Source: Azospirillum cavernae
Lineage (GTDB): Bacteria > Pseudomonadota > Alphaproteobacteria > Azospirillales > Azospirillaceae
Direction of reading: 5' to 3'
NCBI RefSeq assembly: GCF_003590795.1
Contig: NZ_QYUL01000001.1
Coordinates: 699,001-763,000, forward strand
Length of the DNA stretch: 64,000 bases
A program made the position numbers and the translations under genes. The notes beneath the pieces were generated by a model. The model searched no databases, had not been told where the DNA came from, and saw only the letters and a program-made list of their open reading frames with translations. This document shows positions 38,987 to 47,444 of the stretch, piece after piece. Numbering within the stretch: the first letter of the stretch is position 1; each line of letters starts with the position of its first letter.

Positions 38987-39483
38987 GGGTGTTTCTCCTG
39001 ACAGTCTTTGCAGACGCCGCGCACCTCGACGGTGGGGCGTTGCACGCGAAAGCCGCGCACGGTGGCGGCGGCGTCGATGGCGGATCGGATCGACGGGTCG
39101 TCAATCTCGGCGGCGTCGCCGCAGCCCTCGCACACCAGGAATTGCCCGGAATGCGAGGCGCCGGGGGCGGCGCAGCCGACATAGGCGTTGAGCGATTCGA
39201 TGCGGTGGACCAGCCCCTGATCGACCAGAAACTCCAGGGCGCGGTAAACGGTCAAGGGCGCGGTCGCCTTGCCGTCCTGCTGGCTCAGATCCTCAAGAAT
39301 GGCGTAGGCCCCGCGCGGGCGGTGGCTCGACCACACCAGCTCCAGCACCCGGCGGCGCAGGATGGTCAGGCGGGCGCCGCGCTCCGCGCACAGCGCGTCG
39401 GCGCGGGTCAGCGCGTCGGCGACGCAATGGGCGTGGTCGTGCGGCGCGGCGGCGGTGTGGGCGTGGTCGGTGTGAGCGCTCAT
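38983..39483 (-). CDS. zur: Zinc uptake regulator, Fur family
   Basis: A 166-residue repressor. A His-rich N terminus (MSAHTDHAHTAAAPHDHAHC) is followed by the winged helix (LTILRRRVLELVWSSHRPRGAYAIL, then TAPLTVYRALEFLVDQGLVHRIE) and the metal/dimer domain with paired cysteines CEGC and CKDC for the structural zinc. The assignment to Zur rather than Fur rests on these features and on the linked zinc-chaperone GTPase. A palindrome touches its start codon; no normal ribosome binding site is visible, so the mRNA may be leaderless. Confidence 0.9.
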   Translation of the reverse strand: MSAHTDHAHTAAAPHDHAHCVADALTRADALCAERGARLTILRRRVLELVWSSHRPRGAYAILEDLSQQDGKATAPLTVYRALEFLVDQGLVHRIESLNAYVGCAAPGASHSGQFLVCEGCGDAAEIDDPSIRSAIDAAATVRGFRVQRPTVEVRGVCKDCQEKHP

Positions 39484-39484
39484 G

Positions 39485-39501
39485 ATGTTATTTTATAACA
39501 T
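39485..39501. promoter_or_regulatory. Palindromic Zur-box candidate at the zur start
   Basis: ATGTTAT-TTT-ATAACAT, a perfect 7-3-7 palindrome one base before the zur ATG. AT-rich palindromes of this form are known Zur operators in proteobacteria. Its position implies autorepression of the zur-GTPase operon. Confidence 0.75.
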
Positions 39502-39560
39502 TTCTAAGCGCGATGAAAACCCCGCTTCGTCGTCGCGGGCGGAAAAAGCGTGGGCAAGGA

Positions 39561-39594
39561 AAAGGGGCGGCCCCTTGCGGAGCCGCCCCCTTCT
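39561..39594 (-). terminator. Terminator after phoX
   Basis: Stem GGGGCGGC / GCCGCCCC followed, on the minus strand, by TTTT. It lies downstream of phoX and upstream of the divergent end of zur. Confidence 0.85.
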
Positions 39595-39632
39595 GTGTCA
39601 GGCGCGTGTTCGCGGTCTGGCGGCTGTGCCGG

Positions 39633-41666
39633 TCAGAGGCCGAGGACCCCGCCGTCCTTCTTGGTGATGACGATGACCGAGGGGCGCGGCGGCATGCCCG
39701 GCTTGAAGTCGGGCCAGCGGGTGGCCGGCTCCTCAAAGGTGGAAAGCTTGCCGAAGGGCTTGTACAGCTCCACGCCGTCGGTCGCCGGGTGCTGGACGGA
39801 GATGAACAGCGCCTTGTCGTCGGGGGTGAAGAAGGGGCCGCAGATTTCGGCGCCGACCGGGTTGCGGTAGAACATGCGCGACAAGCCGCGCAGTTCGCCG
39901 TCGGTTTCCACCGCCCAGATTCCGTCGGCGGTGCCCGACGCCTTGGCCCAATTCTCGCCCTGGTCGGTGCCGACCCACAGGCGGCCATGATTGTCCACGG
40001 CGACGTTGTCGGGACAGGCGAACCAACCGTTGGCGCTGGTGTCGGCGTGATATTGGCCGCCAACCTTCGCGTCCTTCGGATTGCCGCCGCGCAGCAGCAT
40101 CTTCCAGGTCGCCTTGGTCGCCGTGTGGTCGCCGTCGTTCGGGGTGATCTCCACAATCTGGCCCCAATCGTTGACGGCGCGCGGGTTGGCGGCGTCGATC
40201 TGTTCGGGCTTGCGCTTGTTGTTGTTGGTCAGGACGACGTAAACCGTGTCCTTCTTCAGATTGATTTCAACGTCTTCCGGGCGGTCCATCTTGGTCGCGC
40301 CCAAAATGTCGGAGGCCATGCGGGCGTTGATGAGGACGGTCGCCTGATCGGGGAAGCCCTTCTCCGCCGTCAGACCATTCTGGCCTTGGACCAGCGGCAG
40401 CCACGTCACCGATCCATCGGCGCCGAACTTGCCGACATAGAGCGTGCCTTCGTCCAGGATGCCCAGATTGGCGGCGCGGTTGGTCGGGTCGTACTTTTTG
40501 GCGGCGACGAATTTGTAGACATACTCGAACCGCTCGTCATCGCCCATGTAGGCGACGACCGTGCGGTTCTTCATGACGACGACGTTGCAGGCTTCGTGCT
40601 TGAAACGCCCCAGCGCGGTGCGCTTGCGCGGGGCGGAGGTCGGGTTGTAGGGGTCGATTTCGACGATCCAGCCAAAGCGGTTGGCCTCGTTGGCTTCCTT
40701 CGTCACGTCGAAACGGTCGTGGTAGGCCCCCCAATTGTACCAGGCGCCCGGAATGCCGTAGCGCTTGAACGCGGCGGCGTTCTTGTGGTCGTCGGCCATC
40801 TTGCCCCAGAAATAGCCGTTGATGTTCTCTTCCGCCGACAGCCAGGTGCCCCACGGGGTCATCCCGCCGGCGCAGTTGTTCAGCATGCCGCGCACCACGG
40901 TTCCGGTGGGGTCGGCGGCGGTGCGCATCAGGGGATGACCAGCGGCCGGGCCGGTGATGCGGCATTCGGTCTCGCCGGTGATCCGGCGGTTGTATTTGGA
41001 CGCGGCGTCGTACGTCCACTTCCCCTTGACCTTGCGGATTTCGACGACCGAACCGCCATGGGCGGCGATTTCGATGTCGGCCAGATCCTTGGTCATCCGG
41101 GCGAAGTTGGCCTTCTGCTGCTCTCCGTTCAGGCCGGGGAACATGACCTCTTCGTCGGTGTACTCATGGTTGGTGCAGAGCAGCCCATGGTCGGCGGTCT
41201 TGGAACCGAGCGGCAACGGCGCGAAGCCATTGAAATCATTGTTGTAGCCGAACTGCGTCGCCTGAGCGGCGGCGGTCTGCTTCATCGGGTCGAAGGCGGG
41301 CGCGCCGGGCAACACCGGGTCGCCCCAGCGAATCAGCACGTTGACGTCGTGACCCGGCGCGACATGATGAGTTTCATCCACGCCATGGGCGATTTCTTCA
41401 AAGCGGAAGCTTGGCGTCGCGGCGCCGGGGGCGGCGTTCGGCGTGGCGGCTTCCGCCTCGGCGGGGGCGCTGAACAGGGCGACCGGGCCGACCAGCGCGC
41501 TGAGCGCCGAACTGGCCAGCATGCCGCCGATCAAGCCACGGCGACCAACGCGCTCGTTCAACACGTCACCCAGCGTCGGGTTGGACGACGGGTTGACGCC
41601 GACGTCTTCCTGGCTGTCGAAGGTGAGGTATTTGGTGCCCTTGCGGGTGATTTCGTCGCCGTTCAT
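39633..41666 (-). CDS. phoX: PhoX-family alkaline phosphatase (DUF839)
   Basis: A 677-residue secreted phosphatase using calcium and iron cofactors. The twin-arginine signal VGRRGLIGG (about 40-48) plus hydrophobic stretch and AEAEA cleavage area show Tat export. Family segments include GYNNDFNGFAPLP, NHEYTDEEVMFPG, NCAGGMTPWGTWLSAEEN and HEACNVVVMKN. Start ATG 41666 follows AGGCAGG. I looked for a Pho box upstream and did not find a convincing one. Confidence 0.93.
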   Translation of the reverse strand: MNGDEITRKGTKYLTFDSQEDVGVNPSSNPTLGDVLNERVGRRGLIGGMLASSALSALVGPVALFSAPAEAEAATPNAAPGAATPSFRFEEIAHGVDETHHVAPGHDVNVLIRWGDPVLPGAPAFDPMKQTAAAQATQFGYNNDFNGFAPLPLGSKTADHGLLCTNHEYTDEEVMFPGLNGEQQKANFARMTKDLADIEIAAHGGSVVEIRKVKGKWTYDAASKYNRRITGETECRITGPAAGHPLMRTAADPTGTVVRGMLNNCAGGMTPWGTWLSAEENINGYFWGKMADDHKNAAAFKRYGIPGAWYNWGAYHDRFDVTKEANEANRFGWIVEIDPYNPTSAPRKRTALGRFKHEACNVVVMKNRTVVAYMGDDERFEYVYKFVAAKKYDPTNRAANLGILDEGTLYVGKFGADGSVTWLPLVQGQNGLTAEKGFPDQATVLINARMASDILGATKMDRPEDVEINLKKDTVYVVLTNNNKRKPEQIDAANPRAVNDWGQIVEITPNDGDHTATKATWKMLLRGGNPKDAKVGGQYHADTSANGWFACPDNVAVDNHGRLWVGTDQGENWAKASGTADGIWAVETDGELRGLSRMFYRNPVGAEICGPFFTPDDKALFISVQHPATDGVELYKPFGKLSTFEEPATRWPDFKPGMPPRPSVIVITKKDGGVLGL

Positions 41667-41790
41667 TTGCCTGCCTCGCCTGGCGCCGCCGGATGGATCC
41701 GGGGGCGTGTCTCTGGGTTGGCGACACACTAGTTTGGATTCATGACGTTTTCTTTGCGGCTCCATAACGGTCCTATGAAATGACGGGCCG

Positions 41791-43269
41791 TCAGAGCGTT
41801 CGCCCCTTTTGTTCGGCGAACAGCGACAGCGCCCGGTTGCGGGCCAGCGCGTGGTCGATGATCGGGCGTGGGTAGCTCTCGCCCAGCCGCACCCCGGCCT
41901 GTCGCAGAATCTCCGGCGGGGCGTCCCACGGCTTGTGGATCCAGCGCGGCGGCAGGCGGCGGAGTTCGGGGACGAAGCGGCGGACGTAATCGCCCTCGGG
42001 ATCGAACTTCTCGCCTTGCAGCACCGGGTTGAAGATACGGAAGAAGGGGGCGGCGTCGGCCCCGCAACCGGCGGTCCATTGCCAGCCCCCGGCGTTGTTG
42101 GCCAGATCGGCGTCCACCAGCGTGTCCCAGAACCAGCGCTCCCCCGTCTGCCAGGGCAGCAGCAGATCCTTGACCAGGAACGAGGCGGCGATCATCCGCA
42201 CCCGGTTGTGCATCCAGCCGGTTTCCCAGAGCTGCCGCATCCCGGCGTCCACGATCGGATAGCCGGTGCGCCCGCGCGTCCAGGCCGCCAACCCGGCGGG
42301 GTCGTCGCGCCAGGGGAAGGCGGCGAACCGCTCGTCCAGCGGCTGGTCGGCCAGATGGGGGGCGTGGTGCAATAGATGGTGATTGAACTCGCGCCAGCCG
42401 ATTTCCCGCAGGAACGACTCGACGCCGGTCTGCCGGTCGGGGTGGGCGTCCGCCGTGTGGCGGGCGGCGTGCCAGATCTGGCGCGGCCCGATCTCGCCAA
42501 AGGCCAAATGGGGCGACAGGCGGGCGGTGCCGTCCTGGTCGGGGCGGTCGCGTTCGGTCGGGTAGCGGGCGACCGGTCCGTCGAGGAACGCGGCCAGTGC
42601 GTCGCGCGCCGCCGCCTCCCCCGGACTCCAGGCCGCCCGCAGGCCGCCTGCCCAATCCGGGGCGGTGGGCGCCAGGCCCCAGGACTCCAGCGGGTCGGAG
42701 GCGGGCGGCGTCGCCGGGGCGATCAGCCGTTGGGCGGGCAGCAGGGCGGGAACGGGCAGGGGCAGGGGCGGGGCCAGCGTGGCCGACAGGCTGCGCCAGA
42801 AGGGGGTGAAGACCTTGAACGGCCCGCCGCTTTTGTTCTGCACGGTCCAGGGTTCGGCCAGCAGATTGGCGTTGAAGCTGCGCGCCTCGACTCCGTCGCG
42901 CTTCAGCGCCTCCTTGATCGCCGCGTCGCGGGCGGTCTGGGCGGGGGCGTAGCGCCGGTTCCAAAACACCGCCCCGGCCCCGCTCTCGCCGATCAGGGCG
43001 GGCAGGATCGCCGCCGGATCGCCGCGCCGCAAAATCAGCGGCGCACCCAGGGCGGCGCAGGCCGCGCCCAGCCGTTCCAAACTGCCACGCAGCCACCAGC
43101 GCGACGCGCCGCCCAGCGGGCGGGGGTCGCCGGGGACCTCCTCCAGCACATAAAGCGGCAGGATCGGCGCGCCGAGGCTGGCGGCGGCGTGGAGCGCCGG
43201 GTTGTCGGCCAGACGCAGATCGTTGCGGAACCAGACGATGACCGGCGTGGCGCTGAGGGGGGCGGGCAT
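41791..43269 (-). CDS. phrB: Deoxyribodipyrimidine photo-lyase (class I CPD type)
   Basis: A 492-residue light-driven DNA repair enzyme. N-terminal antenna domain starts VIVWFRNDLRLADNPAL; the FAD-binding helical domain has GVESFLREIGWREFNHHLL, TGYPIVDAGMRQLWETGWMHNR and NAGGWQWTAGCGADAAPFFRIFNP. All landmarks of active photolyases are kept. It lies about 70 bases downstream of pdeM on the same strand, making a small repair cluster. Confidence 0.95.
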   Translation of the reverse strand: MPAPLSATPVIVWFRNDLRLADNPALHAAASLGAPILPLYVLEEVPGDPRPLGGASRWWLRGSLERLGAACAALGAPLILRRGDPAAILPALIGESGAGAVFWNRRYAPAQTARDAAIKEALKRDGVEARSFNANLLAEPWTVQNKSGGPFKVFTPFWRSLSATLAPPLPLPVPALLPAQRLIAPATPPASDPLESWGLAPTAPDWAGGLRAAWSPGEAAARDALAAFLDGPVARYPTERDRPDQDGTARLSPHLAFGEIGPRQIWHAARHTADAHPDRQTGVESFLREIGWREFNHHLLHHAPHLADQPLDERFAAFPWRDDPAGLAAWTRGRTGYPIVDAGMRQLWETGWMHNRVRMIAASFLVKDLLLPWQTGERWFWDTLVDADLANNAGGWQWTAGCGADAAPFFRIFNPVLQGEKFDPEGDYVRRFVPELRRLPPRWIHKPWDAPPEILRQAGVRLGESYPRPIIDHALARNRALSLFAEQKGRTL

Positions 43270-43339
43270 GAGGGCGGCTCGTGCGATGGGCGGCGGCGAG
43301 CCTTCGGATATAGGCGGTTGGGCCGGTTCGACCAGGGGG

Positions 43340-44071
43340 TCAGCCGCCGCGATCCGGCGACAGACGGTCGCGGGGGAAGCGATGGACCCGCCCGCGCGCC
43401 GTCAACAGAACTTGGAAGTTCGGCCCCAGCAGCCCGGCGATGGCCGGATTCAGAACGTTCAGCCCGCCGGTGAAGGCCCCGAAGGCGGGCAGGATCAGCT
43501 TGGCCCCGTCGGTGACGAAACAGCGGTCGCGCAGCCGCCGCCCGGCCAGCGCCAGCGCCGCCGCCGGGTGCAGATGGCCGGACAGCTCGCCCACCGCGCC
43601 AGGTTGCGCCTCGTGCCGGAACACCAGCGGGCCGAGCCGAACCTCGGCGGCGGCGCGCCCGCCCAGCCCCTCCGGCGGATCGGGGTCGTGGTTGCCGGTG
43701 ATCCACACCCAATCGACGGCGGCGGTCAGCGCCCGCAGCCGCGCCGAATCCTCCGCCGTGATGCGCCCGCCCGCCCGGCGGTCGTGGAAGCTGTCGCCCA
43801 GGCACAACACCCGGCTTGGCCGCTCCCGCTCGATCACCGCCGCCAGTCGGTCCAGCGTCGCCCGCGTGTCATAGGGCGGCAGCATCCGGCCCCGCGCGGC
43901 GAAGGACGATCCTTTCTCCAAATGCAGGTCGGCGACCGCCAGAACCCCTTCGCCCGGCCACAGCAGCGCGCCCGACGCGTCGGCCAGCAACGCCGCCCCG
44001 CACAGGGTCAGCGCCGCCCGGCTGTCGTCAGTCGGACAGGGTTGGGCGTCGGCTTGCGGGAAACCCGACAT
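43340..44071 (-). CDS. pdeM: Ligase-associated DNA-damage-response endonuclease PdeM
   Basis: A 243-residue metallophosphoesterase. Metal motifs: VADLHLEKGSSF, CLGDSFHDRRAG, ITGNHDPDPP and SGHLHPAA. In most bacteria pdeM is adjacent to a ligase-associated DEXH helicase, an exonuclease and an ATP-dependent ligase. Here the helicase is 0.6 kb away, separated by a ferredoxin gene and a palindromic repeat; ligase and exonuclease are not in the window. ATG 44071 chosen; GTG 44095 is an alternative. Confidence 0.88.
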   Translation of the reverse strand: MSGFPQADAQPCPTDDSRAALTLCGAALLADASGALLWPGEGVLAVADLHLEKGSSFAARGRMLPPYDTRATLDRLAAVIERERPSRVLCLGDSFHDRRAGGRITAEDSARLRALTAAVDWVWITGNHDPDPPEGLGGRAAAEVRLGPLVFRHEAQPGAVGELSGHLHPAAALALAGRRLRDRCFVTDGAKLILPAFGAFTGGLNVLNPAIAGLLGPNFQVLLTARGRVHRFPRDRLSPDRGG

Positions 44072-44123
44072 TGTTCGTTCACCGGCTTTCGTCACGGACG
44101 GCTCAAATCCTTAAAAAATTTGT

Positions 44124-44139
44124 GGGCATAGAGCTTGCA
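44124..44139 (+). promoter_or_regulatory. Sigma-54-like -24/-12 promoter for the ferredoxin gene
   Basis: GGGCAT-AGAGC-TTGCA: the GG and GC dinucleotides have the required ten-base separation and the -12 part TTGCA is perfect; the -24 part differs from TGGCAC at two positions. An A/T tract (TTAAAAAATTT) lies just upstream. The ATG is 65 bases downstream. No clear NifA-type TGT-N10-ACA site was seen. Confidence 0.55.
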
Positions 44140-44204
44140 CGGAAGGGCGTGGCCGCCGCGACGCCCGTCGCGGCGAACCCGCAACCACACCCGGAGGAAA
44201 GACC

Positions 44205-44594
44205 ATGGCCACCGTGACCTTCGCAGGCCCGACCCTGCCGAAAGACGTGACCGTCTACGCCATCGCCGGCGACACCAGCACGCTGCTGGCGTTGGCGAAA
44301 AAGAACAACATCACCATCCCCTTCCAGTGCCAGGACGGCGAGTGCGGCTCCTGCCTCGTCAAAGTGACCTATCTGGACGGCAAGACCCCGATGGCCATCC
44401 ACCTGACGGAAAAGGAAAAGGTCACTCTGTCGGTCAACGGCAAGCTGACCAAGGATCTGCTGGCCCAGGCCGAGGTGAACGACCGTCCGCCGCCCTACCG
44501 TCTGGCCTGCCAGTTCATCGTCCGCGACGAGAACATCCGCATCGAGTTCAGCGGCGAGCCGGGCGTCGAACCGGAACTGCGCAAGTCGGCCTGA
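44205..44594 (+). CDS. 2Fe-2S plant-type ferredoxin
   Basis: A 129-residue electron carrier. The cluster ligands are C42, C47 and C50 (FQCQDGECGSCLV) with the fourth at C102 (YRLACQF). The insert between third and fourth cysteine is longer than in minimal ferredoxins. GGAGG precedes ATG at normal spacing. The sigma-54-like promoter suggests nitrogen-, energy- or NifA-linked expression. The partner reductase is unknown. Its stop codon lies in a 15-bp tandem duplication. Confidence 0.92.
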   Translation: MATVTFAGPTLPKDVTVYAIAGDTSTLLALAKKNNITIPFQCQDGECGSCLVKVTYLDGKTPMAIHLTEKEKVTLSVNGKLTKDLLAQAEVNDRPPPYRLACQFIVRDENIRIEFSGEPGVEPELRKSA

Positions 44595-44615
44595 GGAGTC
44601 TCGGCCTGAGGAGTC
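44586..44615. repeat. 15-bp tandem duplication over the ferredoxin stop codon
   Basis: Two perfect adjacent copies of TCGGCCTGAGGAGTC; the ferredoxin TGA (44592-44594) is in the first copy. Confidence 0.95.
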
Positions 44616-44619
44616 GCCA

Positions 44620-44725
44620 GCCCCCTCCCTGACCCTCCCCCGCTTCGCGGGAGAGGGAAACGCGGCCCTCTCCCGCGAAGCGGGGGAGGGAGGGACCCAT
44701 GCGTCCGCATGGGGGGGAGGGGGCC
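44620..44725. repeat. Nested palindromic intergenic repeat, copy C
   Basis: Arms 44633-44657 and 44666-44690 are perfect 25-base inverted complements, each holding CCCGC-TTC/GAA-GCGGG. The outer right arm is interrupted by a small extra hairpin CCCATGCG-TC-CGCATGGG (44697-44714). The core differs from copy A (5511) by one base. It separates the ferredoxin from the end of the helicase gene. Confidence 0.93.
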
Positions 44726-44740
44726 TTGGCGGGGGCGGCG

Positions 44741-47224
44741 TCACAACAGCCGCCCCTGCCGGTCAGGCTCGGCCCGTTTGGGCGGCGGGCGCAGCTCCGG
44801 CATCGCCTCCGCGACCAGTTCGGCGGCGGCGGCCAGCAGCTCGTCCGTGGCGTCGCCGTCGATCCGCTCGCGCCCGATTTCCAGGATCACCGGCACGGCC
44901 AGCGGGGAAATCCGGTCGAGATCCTTGCGGGCGATCCGCCCGCGCACCCGCGCCAGAAAATCGGCCAGCCGCCGGATGTCGGTCAGCCCGCCCGCCGCGT
45001 CGGCCCGCGTCGCCCGCAGCAGCACATGCCCCGGATCATGCTTGCGCAGCACGTCGTAAATCAGGTCGGACGAGACGGTGACTTGCCGCCCGCTCTTTTC
45101 CTGGCCCGGATGGCGGCGTTCGATCACCCCGGCGATCAGCGCCACGTTGCGGAAGGTCCGCCGCAGCATCGAGGATTCCTCCATCCAGGCTTCCAGATCG
45201 TCGCCCAGCATGTCCTGGTCGAACAGCGCGTCGAGATCGTCGGGGGAGCGCAGCGACCACACCGCCAGCACGTAATCGGTGGCGACGAAGCCCAGCGGCC
45301 CCAGCCCCAACCGCTCCATCCGTCGGGTCAGCAGCATCCCCAGCGTCTGATGCGCGTTGCGCCCCTCAAAGGCGTAGGCGACGAGGAAGCGTTTGCCGTT
45401 GCGCGGAAACAGCTCCACCAGCAGCCCGTCGCGCGCGGGCAGGACCGAGCGCAGGCGCTGAAGCTCCAGCCACTCGCGCACGTCGTCGGGCAGATCCCGC
45501 CAGCCCGCCGGGTCCGCCAAAATAGCCCGCACCCGTTCGGCCAGATGGGTGGTCAGCGGCAGCCGCCCCCCGGCGTAGGCGGGGATCTTCGGGTCGCCGG
45601 TTCCGCCCTTGGCGACCTGCGCCTCCATCTCGCGCACGCCCAGGAATTTCAGCAATTGCCCGGCGAAAAGAAAGGTGTCGCCCGGCGTCAACCCCTGGAT
45701 GAAATACTCCTCCACCTCGCCCAGAACCGGGCCGCGATTCAGGCGGACGCGCAGCAGCGGCTCCTGCGTGATGGTCCCGACATTCATCCGGTAGAGCCGG
45801 GCGACCGCCGGGCCGCTCACCGCCATCCGCCCGTCGTCGCCCCGGCGCAGGCGTTGGAACCGCTCATACGCGCCCAGCGCGTAGCCGCCGGTCGCCACGA
45901 AATCCAGAACATCGTCGAATTCGTCGCGGCTGAGGTCGGCGTAGGGGGCGGCGGAGACCACCTCCTCATAGAGCGCGTCTGGGTGGAAGGGCGCGGCGCA
46001 GGCCATGCCGAGCATGTGCTGGGCCAGCACGTCGAAGCCGCCGGGGCGGAGCGTGTCGCCGTCCAACGCGCCTTCGCGCACGGCGTCCAGCGCGGCGCGG
46101 CATTCCAGCACCTCGAAACGGTTGGCGGGAACCAGCAGGGCGCGGCTTGGCTCGTCCAGCCGGTGGTTGGCCCGGCCAATCCGCTGAATGAGGCGGCTCG
46201 ATCCCTTGGGCGCGCCGATCTGCACCACCAGATCGACCGCCGCCCAATCAATGCCGAGATCGAGGGAGGAGGTGGCGACCACCGCCCGCAAATCCCCCCG
46301 CGCCATCGCCGCCTCCACCTTGCGCCGCTGCTCCACCGCCAGCGATCCGTGATGCAGGGCGATGGGCAGGGTGTCGTCGTTGACCTTCCACAGCGCCTGA
46401 AACACCATTTCGGCCTGGGCGCGGGTGTTGACGAACACCAGGGTCGTGCGCTGCTGGCGGATCTGTTGATAGAGTTCGGCCATGGCGTGTTGGGCGGTGT
46501 GCCCGGCCCAGGGCAGCCGTTCGCGGCTGTCGAGAATCGCGATGTAGGGGGCGGCGCCGCTGCGCCCCAGCACCAGCTTGACGTCGCCGCCGTCCTTCCG
46601 CCCGCTGCGCGACAGCCACGCCAGCAATTGGTCGGGCGCCGCCACCGTCGCCGACAGCCCGACCCGCCGCGCCGCCGGGGCCAAGCGCCCGAGCCGCGCC
46701 AGCGCCAGCGCCAGCAGGTCGCCGCGCTTGGTCCCGGCCAGCGCGTGCAGCTCATCGACGATGACGCAGCGCAGGGGGTGGAACAGCCGGTCGCTGTCGC
46801 TGTAGGACAGCAGGAGGGCCAGACTTTCCGGCGTCGTCATCAGGATGTGCGGCGGGTGGGCGCGTTGCCGCCGCCGCTTGGCCTCCGGCGTGTCGCCGGT
46901 GCGCGTCTCGGCCCGGATGGGCAGGCGCATTTCGGCGATGGGGCTTTCCAGATTGCGCTGGATGTCCACCGCCAGCGCCTTCAGCGGCGAAATGTAGAGC
47001 GTGTGCAGCCCGTCGCGCGGCCGCTCCGCCAACTCGATCAACGAGGGCAGGAACCCCGCCAGCGTCTTGCCGCCGCCGGTCGGCGCGATCAGCAGCGCGC
47101 TCGCCCCCTCGTCCGCCGCCGCGACCATGGCGAGCTGGTGGGCGTGCGGCGCCCAACCGCGCGAACGGAACCATCCGGCGACGTTGGGCGGGATGAGATC
47201 GGTCGGGGCGGCGGGGGAGGGCAT
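44741..47224 (-). CDS. Ligase-associated DNA-damage-response DEXH-box helicase (Lhr-like)
   Basis: An 827-residue superfamily 2 helicase. Q-motif region GWAPHAHQLAM, Walker A IAPTGGGKT, DEXH as VIVDELHAL, SAT motif LSATVAAP, and motif VI RLIQRIGRANHRLDEPS are present, followed by the Lhr-core and DUF4175-like C-terminal part (RRTFRNVALIAGVIERRHPG). It is the normal partner of PdeM. ATG 47224 chosen; an upstream ATG at 47278 is possible, neither has a clear ribosome binding site. Confidence 0.92.
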   Translation of the reverse strand: MPSPAAPTDLIPPNVAGWFRSRGWAPHAHQLAMVAAADEGASALLIAPTGGGKTLAGFLPSLIELAERPRDGLHTLYISPLKALAVDIQRNLESPIAEMRLPIRAETRTGDTPEAKRRRQRAHPPHILMTTPESLALLLSYSDSDRLFHPLRCVIVDELHALAGTKRGDLLALALARLGRLAPAARRVGLSATVAAPDQLLAWLSRSGRKDGGDVKLVLGRSGAAPYIAILDSRERLPWAGHTAQHAMAELYQQIRQQRTTLVFVNTRAQAEMVFQALWKVNDDTLPIALHHGSLAVEQRRKVEAAMARGDLRAVVATSSLDLGIDWAAVDLVVQIGAPKGSSRLIQRIGRANHRLDEPSRALLVPANRFEVLECRAALDAVREGALDGDTLRPGGFDVLAQHMLGMACAAPFHPDALYEEVVSAAPYADLSRDEFDDVLDFVATGGYALGAYERFQRLRRGDDGRMAVSGPAVARLYRMNVGTITQEPLLRVRLNRGPVLGEVEEYFIQGLTPGDTFLFAGQLLKFLGVREMEAQVAKGGTGDPKIPAYAGGRLPLTTHLAERVRAILADPAGWRDLPDDVREWLELQRLRSVLPARDGLLVELFPRNGKRFLVAYAFEGRNAHQTLGMLLTRRMERLGLGPLGFVATDYVLAVWSLRSPDDLDALFDQDMLGDDLEAWMEESSMLRRTFRNVALIAGVIERRHPGQEKSGRQVTVSSDLIYDVLRKHDPGHVLLRATRADAAGGLTDIRRLADFLARVRGRIARKDLDRISPLAVPVILEIGRERIDGDATDELLAAAAELVAEAMPELRPPPKRAEPDRQGRLL

Positions 47225-47444
47225 CGGCACGGCGCTGGACGACAATGGGCTGGGAGGAAACGCCGCCCAGCATGGCACAGGGAACGGCCCAACGCGTGGC
47301 CGTTCCGTCTGCGCGCTGAAAACAGCGTCGGTGGGGATAGCCTTGCTTCCCCATACTCTCGAGAGGATCGCAGGCTATCGAACGCTCGACGCTGCTGGAA
47401 ACATAGAAAACGTCTACGACGCGTCAAGGCTGCGGGGAACCCGA

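Noticed and set aside
41667-41790. Possible Pho box before phoX
   Set aside because: CCGTCAT and CCGTTAT are present but 16 bases apart rather than 11, so the direct-repeat spacing is wrong.
46752-47427. Small minus-strand frames upstream of the helicase start
   Set aside because: They overlap the helicase N terminus in other frames and have no motif or ribosome binding site.
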